This document shows, one piece after another, positions 43,707 to 52,100 of a stretch of 61,433 bases of DNA. The translations under genes were made by a program, and so were the position numbers. The stretch is taken from contig CAKTVV010000018.1 in assembly GCA_934630515.1 (NCBI GenBank), positions 1 through 61,433 on the forward strand, written 5' to 3'. The number at the start of each line of letters is the position of its first letter. Within the stretch, counting starts at the first letter, position 1. This DNA is from an uncultured Eubacteriales bacterium (GTDB lineage Bacteria; Bacillota; Clostridia; Oscillospirales; Acutalibacteraceae). Under the pieces are notes generated by a model that worked only from the letters and a program-made list of their open reading frames with translations, was not told where the DNA came from and ran no database searches.

Positions 43707-46700
43707 ATGTTGAAGACCAATCGGAGGGCGGCAAGGGTTTGCAGTCTGCTTATGGCGGCGCTGCTGGTCATCACCGGCTTTGCCGGCTGCGGCAAGCCGA
43801 CGAAGCCGGCGGCGATCACACCGAGCTATCAGTCCTCTTTCGTGGATCAGCTCATGAATATTGACCAGAGCGGTCCCAACGAGAAGGTGTGGCTCATTGA
43901 TTTCAGTGCCTACAAGGAGCCGAAGGACATTCCCGGCGCCTATGTGTGCCTGAATGTGACTATGCGGAAGACCTATACCTTCTCCTTCGACTATTGTGTG
44001 GTGGGAGAAACGCTGGGAGCCAGCGTCATCAACGCCGCCAACGAGTGGGGTATGGGCTCCTCGGTGAAGTTTGAGAACAACCGGCTGCAGGGCAAGGGGA
44101 GCTTTTCCTCCACCTTTGAGGCGGATTATCCGTTCCTCTATCCGGTGTTTCAGAACCATATTCCCAAGGGCGCACCCAAGCTGTATATCTGGAATCTGTC
44201 GCTGGTTAAAGAGGGCGACACCAAAAATCTGCTGAAGAACCTGCGGCTGAACAAGTGGCAGGGCGAGATGGCGCAGCTGGGACTGATCTCCGAGGTGGAC
44301 ACCGACACCGATGCACTGGTGGGCTCAGTGGTAGAAACGGTGAAGAACCCCATCTGTCTGTTTGATTTTGAAAAATACACCGGCGAGGATCAGAATCCCG
44401 GTGCGGTACTGCCTCTGGCGGTGGAAAAGGGCAAGGAGTATACCTTCAGCTTTGAATACTGCGTGATCGGTGAGACCACCGGCACCACGGTCATCAACGC
44501 CGCCAGCGAATGGGGCATGGGCTCCAAGGTGCAATTCAAAAATAACCGTCTGGCAGGCAAGGGCAAGTATTCGTTCACCTTTACCGCCGACTATCCGCAG
44601 GTATACCCGGTATTCCAGACCCATGTGCCCAAGGGCAAGCCAAAGCTGTATGTCTGGAACATCCGTCTGGTGGAGAAAAACACCCAGACCAATCTGGCGG
44701 AGGCGCTGTCCGTCAAGCATTTTCAGGGGATTATGCAGACCAGCCATCTGGTCTCCTTTGTGCAGGTGGATACCAGCGCACTGAAAGCCACCATCGCCGA
44801 AATTGCGCCTATCAGCAGCACCACATGGCTGGTGGACTTCGCCGGCTATACCGGCACCAATAAAAGCCCCGGGCTGATGCTGCGCATGGATGTGGAAAAG
44901 GGGCGGGACTATCGGTTCAGCTTCGACTACTGCGTGGTGGGGCAATCCACCGGCACCACGGTGATCAACGCCGCCAGCGAATGGAATTTAGGCTCCCAGG
45001 TGAAGTTCCCCAACGGTACGCTGGTGGGAAAGGGTTCCTATGAGACGACCTTTACCGCCGATCATCCGTATGTCTACCCGGTGTTCCAGACCAATGTGGA
45101 AAAGGGCAAGCCCCAGCTGTATATCTGGAATCTGCGGTTCGTGGACTGTAAGACCGGCGCCGATCTGCTGGAGGGGCAGATGAACAGCTCCTTTGACGGC
45201 GATATGATGAAGGCACAGCTGGTGACGCCATATTATAACAGCACCGATGCGCTGACGCCTACGGTGGAGGAGGTTCGCTACATTGCCCCTACGGCGTGGA
45301 AGCTGGACTTTTCCCGCTATACCGGGGCAAACGAAATGCCCGGGGCGCTGTTTAAGGCGGATGTGGAAAAGGGCAAAAGCTACACCTTCAGCTTTGACTA
45401 TTGCGTGATTGGGGAGTCCACCGGCACCAACGTCATCAACGCCGCCAATGCCTGGGGTATGGGCTCTCAGGTGGTGTTCTCCGGCAGCACGCTCAGCGGT
45501 AAGGGCAGCTATTCAACCGCTTTCACCGCCGATACAGATCAGGTATATCCGGTGTTCCAGAGCAAGGCCTCCAAGGGGAAGCCGGAGCTGTATGTGTGGA
45601 ATATCCGTCTGGTCGAGGACGGAAACGGGGACAATCTCTGCGCCCATATCACCGACGCCGCCTGGAACGGCGAGCTGGTCAACGGGCAGCTGCTGACCGT
45701 CTACACGGGGAACCCTGCCGACCTGCAGCCGACGGTATCGGAGATCGACTATCTCAGCGAGCATATGTGGCTCATCGACTTCTCTCAGTATACCGGGGAA
45801 AATCCCAGCCCGAATTTGCTGCTTAAGCTCCACGGGGAGATCGGAAAGCAGTATCGCTTTGCCTTTGATTATTGCGTCATCGGGGAGTCCACCGGCACCA
45901 GCGTCATCAACGCAGCGTGCGAATGGGGGTTGGGCTCCGCCGTCCGGTTCCCCAACAGCAGCCTCACCGGCAAGGGAACCTACGAGACCGTCTTTACTGC
46001 GGATCATACGAGCATTTACCCGGTATTCCAGACCAGCGTGCATAAGGGAAAGCCCCAGCTGTACATCTGGAATCTCCGGGTGGAGGAAACGGACACCCGG
46101 CGGGATATGCTGGATGGGCTGTCGGCAGCCGATCTGGACGGCGATATGGCAAAAAACAAGCTGGTGACGGCAGTCGATTTGGACCCGGACACCCTGCATC
46201 CCACTGTGTCGGAGGTGCAATACATCGCCGGCAACACCTGGCTGCTGGATTTTTCCCGGTATACCGGCGAGAATGCGGTGCCCGGTATGCTGTTCAAGGC
46301 GGGGGTCGAAAAGGGACAGGAATACACCTTCAGCTTTGACTATTGCGTCATCGGCGAGACGACGGGCACCAAGCTCATCAATGCCGCCGCCGAATGGGGT
46401 ATGGGCTCTCAGGTGCGGTTCGACAAGAACAATCTGGTGGGCAAAGGCACCTACAGCGCCACCTTCACGGCGGATTACGGGGATGTATACCCGGTGTTCC
46501 AGTCCACATTGGCTAAGGGCGCCCCGCAGCTGTATCTGTGGAACCTGCGGCTTGTCCGAAAAGACAGCCCCGCCAATCTGCTGGAGACGATGCCCTCTAC
46601 CGAATTCGGCGGCGAGCTGGCCAAGGCCAAGCTGGTGACAGTGTATGAGGGCGACCCGGCGGCCCTGGAGCCCACCGTCAAGGATAACCGGTTCCTCACC

Positions 46701-47609
46701 GATTACACATTTCTGGCGGATTTTTCCCAATTCACCGGCGCCAAGACCGACCCGAACCTGTACTTCCGTGTCAACACGGAAAAAGGGAAACAGTATACCT
46801 TCAGCTTTGATTATTCCGTGGTGGGCGAAACCACCGGCACAGCGCTCGTCAACGGCGAGCAGGCATGGAGCGGCAATTCCAAGGTGAATCTCACACAAAA
46901 GCTCAGCGGCAACGGCCACTACACCAACACCTTCACTGCCGACTATGCCAGTGTGTTGGCGGTGCTGCAAAGCAATCTGGACAAGGGCAAGCCCCAGGTG
47001 TACATCTGGAATCTGCGGTTTACCGCCCTGGAAACCAATACGGAGCTGCTGGCCGGTATGGCGCTGAGCGACCTGTCCGGCGATATGGTCAAGAGCTGTC
47101 TGGTGACGGTGGCGGAGCAGCCGGACATCCCGCAGCCGCCCCAGGAGGAAAAGAATACGATCGCCGGGAATACCTGGCTGCTGGATTTCTCAAAATTCAA
47201 CGGCTCTGCCGAGGACCCGAACCTGCGCTTCCGGGTCCAAACGGAAAAGGGCAAAACCTACACCCTCAGCTTCCGGTATTGCGTGGTGGGCGAAACCACA
47301 GGCACGGCGCTCATCAACGGCGAACAGGCGTGGAGCGGTAATTCCAAGGTGAACCTCACACAGAAATTCAGCGGAAAAGGGGTCTATTCCAAGACCTTCA
47401 CTGCGGACTATGCCAGCGCTCTGCTGGTGTTCCAATCCAATGTTTACAAGGGTAAGCCGCAGCTGTATATCTCCGATCTGACCTTGACAGAGGAGGGCAG
47501 CGGCGGGAACCTCTTAAACGGTCTGTCGGATGAGAGCTTTCAGGGAGATCTGGTGCAAAACAAGCTGGTGACGGTTTCCGATAAGAAGATGGAGGATCTG
47601 CAGCCGTGA
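43707..47609 (+). CDS. Lipoprotein made of eight ~157-residue repeats, unknown family
   Basis: ATG 43707 follows AGGAGGG, giving 1300 residues. The signal ends in a lipobox (TGFAGC), so it is anchored outside. Eight tandem units start near residues 61, 215, 372, 529, 686, 843, 1000 and 1154. Each reads: TWLLDFSRYTG..N.PG, then EKG..YTFSFDYCVIGE.TGT..IN, WGMGS.V.F, GKG.Y..TFTADY..VYPVFQS, KGKPQLYIWNLRLV, and a linker with a TP/LQPTV element. Units 7 and 8 differ (NGEQAWSGNSKVNLTQK). The pattern suggests a jelly-roll carbohydrate-binding module repeated eight times. I do not recognise the family. It lies between two beta-helix genes in the operon, so it may be a surface glycan-capture arm. Confidence 0.8.
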   Translation: MLKTNRRAARVCSLLMAALLVITGFAGCGKPTKPAAITPSYQSSFVDQLMNIDQSGPNEKVWLIDFSAYKEPKDIPGAYVCLNVTMRKTYTFSFDYCVVGETLGASVINAANEWGMGSSVKFENNRLQGKGSFSSTFEADYPFLYPVFQNHIPKGAPKLYIWNLSLVKEGDTKNLLKNLRLNKWQGEMAQLGLISEVDTDTDALVGSVVETVKNPICLFDFEKYTGEDQNPGAVLPLAVEKGKEYTFSFEYCVIGETTGTTVINAASEWGMGSKVQFKNNRLAGKGKYSFTFTADYPQVYPVFQTHVPKGKPKLYVWNIRLVEKNTQTNLAEALSVKHFQGIMQTSHLVSFVQVDTSALKATIAEIAPISSTTWLVDFAGYTGTNKSPGLMLRMDVEKGRDYRFSFDYCVVGQSTGTTVINAASEWNLGSQVKFPNGTLVGKGSYETTFTADHPYVYPVFQTNVEKGKPQLYIWNLRFVDCKTGADLLEGQMNSSFDGDMMKAQLVTPYYNSTDALTPTVEEVRYIAPTAWKLDFSRYTGANEMPGALFKADVEKGKSYTFSFDYCVIGESTGTNVINAANAWGMGSQVVFSGSTLSGKGSYSTAFTADTDQVYPVFQSKASKGKPELYVWNIRLVEDGNGDNLCAHITDAAWNGELVNGQLLTVYTGNPADLQPTVSEIDYLSEHMWLIDFSQYTGENPSPNLLLKLHGEIGKQYRFAFDYCVIGESTGTSVINAACEWGLGSAVRFPNSSLTGKGTYETVFTADHTSIYPVFQTSVHKGKPQLYIWNLRVEETDTRRDMLDGLSAADLDGDMAKNKLVTAVDLDPDTLHPTVSEVQYIAGNTWLLDFSRYTGENAVPGMLFKAGVEKGQEYTFSFDYCVIGETTGTKLINAAAEWGMGSQVRFDKNNLVGKGTYSATFTADYGDVYPVFQSTLAKGAPQLYLWNLRLVRKDSPANLLETMPSTEFGGELAKAKLVTVYEGDPAALEPTVKDNRFLTDYTFLADFSQFTGAKTDPNLYFRVNTEKGKQYTFSFDYSVVGETTGTALVNGEQAWSGNSKVNLTQKLSGNGHYTNTFTADYASVLAVLQSNLDKGKPQVYIWNLRFTALETNTELLAGMALSDLSGDMVKSCLVTVAEQPDIPQPPQEEKNTIAGNTWLLDFSKFNGSAEDPNLRFRVQTEKGKTYTLSFRYCVVGETTGTALINGEQAWSGNSKVNLTQKFSGKGVYSKTFTADYASALLVFQSNVYKGKPQLYISDLTLTEEGSGGNLLNGLSDESFQGDLVQNKLVTVSDKKMEDLQP

Positions 47610-47645
47610 CCCGGCTGCCGATTCTACAAAAACAGGGGGTATAGT

Positions 47646-49130
47646 ATGAGACGGATCCATTGGGGCACGGCGGTTCTGGCGTCGCTGCTGCTGGCGGCGA
47701 GCCTACTTTCCGGCTGCGGAAAGCAGGAGCCGACGCAGGAGCAAAAGCCGGAAAAATCGGATTTTCCCGTGAGCTTTAACACGGCGCTTTTGTATAATGC
47801 GCAGCACAGCTCCTATGATGAGAAGGCGGAGCAGCGGCGGCAGGAGATTCTGGCTATGCCGGATACGGTGCAGCCGTCGGAAACGGGAAAAACCTATTAC
47901 ATTTCCTATAAGGGCAACGATCAGAACGACGGGCTCTCCGCCGAAAAGGCGTGGCGCAGCAGCGCCCGTCTGGGGATGGTGGCCGATACGCTCAACGAGG
48001 GCGATGTGGTGCTGTTTGAACGGGGCGGCCTGTATCGGGGCGCTTTCGTCCTGACCTCCGGCGTCACCTACGGCGCTTACGGCAAGGGCTGCAAGCCGAA
48101 TATTTACGGCAGCCAGCGGGATTATGCTTTTCCAGAGCTGTGGACCGCCTCCAAGGAGGAGGGTGTGTGGGAAATGAGGGTGGATAATCTCAACGACATC
48201 GGCAATATTGTGTTCAATCACGGAGAAAAATGCGGCACCAAAAAGCTGAAAAACAAGCTGATGAAAAACGGGGATTTTTACCACGATACGGATAACGCCA
48301 TCCTCTATCTGTATTATGAAGACGGCAATCCCGGCTCGGCTTATTACGATATGGAGCTTTGCAGCAACGAAAACCTGCTGGCGGGCTACGCCAATACCAA
48401 CGATGTCACGATCGAGAATCTGTGTCTCAAATACACCGGCGCCCACGGGATCGGCTTTTCCACCAACTCGAAAAATATCACCGTGACCGGCTGCGAGATC
48501 GGCTATATCGGCGGCAGTATGCTCGGGTCGGCAAATGTGCGGTATGGCAACGGCTTTGAGGTGGTGGACAACTGCGACACCATCACCGTGCGGGATAATT
48601 GGATCTATCAGTGCTTCGATGCGGGGATGACCCATCAATCCAGCTATGAGCCGGGCAGCGTACAGAAGAATATCCGCTTCAGCGACAATCTGGTGGAATA
48701 TTGCACCTATAACATCGAGTATTATGTCAGCACCACCAACGGCACCATCTCGGATACCGTCTATGAGAACAATATTCTGCGGTTTGCCGGCTGCGGGTTC
48801 GGGGCGCTGAACCGCATCGGCAGCAACACCAGCATGTCGGCGAATATCTGTAATTATGCCCGGAATATGCCCTCGAGCAATTTCGTCATCCGGAACAATG
48901 TGCTGGACAGCCCGGAGTTTTTTCAGATGACCGTAGGCTGCCCCAACGAAGAAACCGGCACCAAAGGGCCGGAGGTGTCCGGCAACACGTTTATCCAGAA
49001 GAAAAGCGGCGTGGGCATCTATTTGCAGGACGGTTCCATCCGACGGACGGTCTATGCCGCGGAATTGAATGAACTCAAGACGGCGCTGACGCATTTTGAC
49101 AAATCTCCGGCCAGCGTAACCTATGAATAA
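47646..49130 (+). CDS. Parallel beta-helix lipoprotein
   Basis: ATG 47646 opens a 494-residue lipoprotein (lipobox LLSGC near residue 24). After a short linker comes a pre-helix segment (ALLYNAQHSSYDEKAEQRRQEIL) and the beta-helix module (TYYISYKGNDQNDGLSAEKAWRSS, GDVVLFERGGLYRG, NIYGSQRDY, ENLCLKYTGAHGIGFS, GCEIGYIGGSML, YQCFDAGMTHQSSYEPG). It is collinear with the beta-helix protein at 42362-43660 and with the C-terminal part of 49165-54939. Outer-face anchoring suggests glycan cleavage at the cell surface. Reaction unproven. Confidence 0.8.
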   Translation: MRRIHWGTAVLASLLLAASLLSGCGKQEPTQEQKPEKSDFPVSFNTALLYNAQHSSYDEKAEQRRQEILAMPDTVQPSETGKTYYISYKGNDQNDGLSAEKAWRSSARLGMVADTLNEGDVVLFERGGLYRGAFVLTSGVTYGAYGKGCKPNIYGSQRDYAFPELWTASKEEGVWEMRVDNLNDIGNIVFNHGEKCGTKKLKNKLMKNGDFYHDTDNAILYLYYEDGNPGSAYYDMELCSNENLLAGYANTNDVTIENLCLKYTGAHGIGFSTNSKNITVTGCEIGYIGGSMLGSANVRYGNGFEVVDNCDTITVRDNWIYQCFDAGMTHQSSYEPGSVQKNIRFSDNLVEYCTYNIEYYVSTTNGTISDTVYENNILRFAGCGFGALNRIGSNTSMSANICNYARNMPSSNFVIRNNVLDSPEFFQMTVGCPNEETGTKGPEVSGNTFIQKKSGVGIYLQDGSIRRTVYAAELNELKTALTHFDKSPASVTYE

Positions 49131-49164
49131 GCGCACTGCGGCGCTATGAGAGGGGAACTTTTTT

Positions 49165-52100
49165 ATGAGATGCAAGCGCATTTCCGCCTGGATTTGCAGC
49201 GCCGTGTTGCTTTTTTCATCGGTGCCGGTCCTGCAGCTGTCGGCTGCAAACACGGCTGCGGTGCTGTATGTATCGGACAGCGGTGCGGACACGGCGGACG
49301 GACAGACGCCGGAGACGCCGCTGCAATCCGTCGGCAAAGCCATAGAGCTGCTGGATAAGACCCAGAGCAGCGAAAGAACGGTGCGCGTCATCGGCACCGC
49401 CACCGTATCGGCGCATCTGCCGACCCATACGCAGGCGGTGCGCATCGAGGGAAATGACGCCGCAGCCAAACTGGTGCTGACCCGGGATATCCGCATCAAC
49501 GGACCCCTGTCTCTGGACAGCATCCGACTGAGCACCGGCGGGAATCCTCTCCTGTGCGACCGGAATGCGCTGCACATCGGGGCGGGCGTGACCGTTGAGG
49601 GCACCGCCCCCGGGATCGTCAGCGGGTATCAAGGGACCTGGAAAGCCGACCTCAACAACCATGCGCAAAAGGAGCAGGTCACCGTGGACGGCGGCAGCTT
49701 CGACATTGTCTATCTGGGCGCCCGCGCTACGCAGACCTCTATCCCCTACGCCGTCGTCAACGGCGTGGACTTCACCCTCAACGGCGGGCAGGTGCAGCAG
49801 GCGGTCGTGGGCGCCGACGGATGGTCCGGCAATGCCGGCTACAATGTGTATACCGGCGACGTGAACATCACCGTCAACGGCGGCACAATCAGCCGGGTGC
49901 GGGTCGTAGACCGCAACGGTATCAGCGACAGCGTGCGCTCTCAGCTGAACGGCCATGCCGTGCAGCTCATCCTCAACAACGGCAGCTCCGTCGCCACGAA
50001 CGAGCTGAACGCGGCGGCGGTGGAGACGCTGGGCGGCGTTTTCTATCAGCTGGAGTGCGCCGCTCTGGAGAGCAGCCGTCTGGAGACGACCGACACGGCG
50101 GGCACCTATCGGGTGATCGGCGATAAAGCAGCCGTAGCGAAAGACGGGAGCCACGTCTACACCTCGGAGGGCGGACTGCTCACCGTGCCGGCAGGCAGCT
50201 ACACGGTCAGCTGGTCCTCTGGTGAAACGTCCAAGCAGGAGACGGTGTATGTTTCTGCCACCGGTGCAGACACGGCGGACGGCAAAACGCCGGAAACGGC
50301 GGTCGCCACCATGGACAAGGCGTTCTCCCTGCTGGGAGCACAGCAGGCGGAAACCAAAACGGTGAAGATTATCGGCAGCTACACGCTTTCGGCGCATCTG
50401 CCGACCCATACGGAGCCAACGATCATTAAGGGGTACGACGAAAACGCCGTTCTGACTCTCAAGCGCTTTATCCGTATCAACGGGCCCACCGTTTTTGACC
50501 GGATCCGGTTTGATGCCGGCGGGTATATGCTCTGCTGTGACCGGAATGAACTGACCATGGGCGAACAGGTCACCATGACTTCCACGGATATTACACAGGG
50601 CTTGTATGTGGACAGCGGGTATTATAACGCCTATGATGCCTCCTGCAACCGGAACCCCCAAAAGGAGCGGATCACCATCCACAACGGCCTGTATTATGCG
50701 GTGCGCTTGGGTACGGAGTATGCCGTGACCCCCTCCGTGGAGGTGAACGGTGTGGATTTCACTCTCAACGGCGGCAGCTTATATAAGCTCTACATCGGCG
50801 CTTACGGCGACAGCGGCCGCAAGGGATATTGCAATTACACCGACAATGTGAACATCACCCTCAACGGCGGTTCCATTAAGGATCGGCTGGCTGTTTCCGA
50901 CATCGACGGGCAGTCCAAGCTGAACGGTCATGCGGTGCAGCTGATTCTCAACAACGGGATGACCGTGGCGAAAAACGAGCTGAGCGCAGCGACTGTCGGC
51001 GCTCTGGGCGGCGTGTATTATGAATTGCGCTGTGCAAAGGCAGCAGACAGCGCTCTGACCGCCACCGATACAGCCGGTGTGTATCAGGTCAGCGGGGATA
51101 AAATTGCCGTGGCGACCGACGGAACGACGGTGTATACCTCTGAAAACGGGATCCTGACGATCGGAAAGCCAGGAGTGTATGCGGTGTCCTTTGTATCCAC
51201 CGGGCTTTGCTGCTATGTGTCCGCAGCGGGCGACGACAATGCCGCCGGAACAAAGGATGCCCCGCTCCGCACACTGTCCGCAGCGCTGGTGAAAACGCTG
51301 GATGGCGGGAGGATCATTATTCTGGACAAAGCCGCCTACACGGCGGATACCCTATCCTCCTATGTGGGTTCCCGGACGATTGAAGGCGAAACCGCCGCAG
51401 CGGTTCTGGCCTATGGCGGCGGCGATATGCGGCTGAAGGGCAATCTGATTCTGCGTAATCTTGTTTTGCATCAGGATGCCGCCAACGCTTCTATCGTGAC
51501 CAATGGGTACGATCTGGAAATCGGAGAAAGCGTGACATATAGCTATGCGGGCACAACCGGATATACCACCCCCCGCATCATCACCGGCAAGGCGGCGGGC
51601 GGTCAGGAATGGATCACCATCGCTGCCGCCGATTTTAAGAATATCACCGTCGGCGGCTCCGGAGGCGTTCCCACCGTCACCCGCATACAGACGGGAAACC
51701 ACCCGCTCTCCGAGGTGACAGTCCATACGGACAGCAAAGAAAGCGCCGTGAAGCTGTATACCGGCGGGTCGATTCCCGCGGTCAACGTCGCAGACGGCGC
51801 CCAATACGGTTCGGCGGAGCTGATCGCCAATGCATCCGCAGCAGCGGTCTACCCCACCGGTCAGCAGAATCTGTGGCTCATCAATTCCAGAGGGCTGAAC
51901 GGGGAAACGGTGGCCTTTACCGATCAGCCGGGCACCTATGGCGTGCGGTCGACCCCGGCGGCGCTGCCGACGGCGATCTCTGCAAACGGCAGCACTGCGT
52001 ATGTGGCACAGGCACACGCCAGTGTTCCGGAAACACCGATCACAGACTATGCCTATACCGCCTATGCGGATTATATCCGATACCGGAAACCCCTGACCCA

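Noticed and set aside
45513..46970. 485-residue minus-strand frame with internal repeats
   Set aside because: Its repeats merely mirror the eight-repeat lipoprotein gene on the other strand.
43707..47609. Eight regular repeats considered as an assembly artefact
   Set aside because: The units are clearly diverged from each other at DNA and protein level and keep one open frame, so they are genuine protein repeats.
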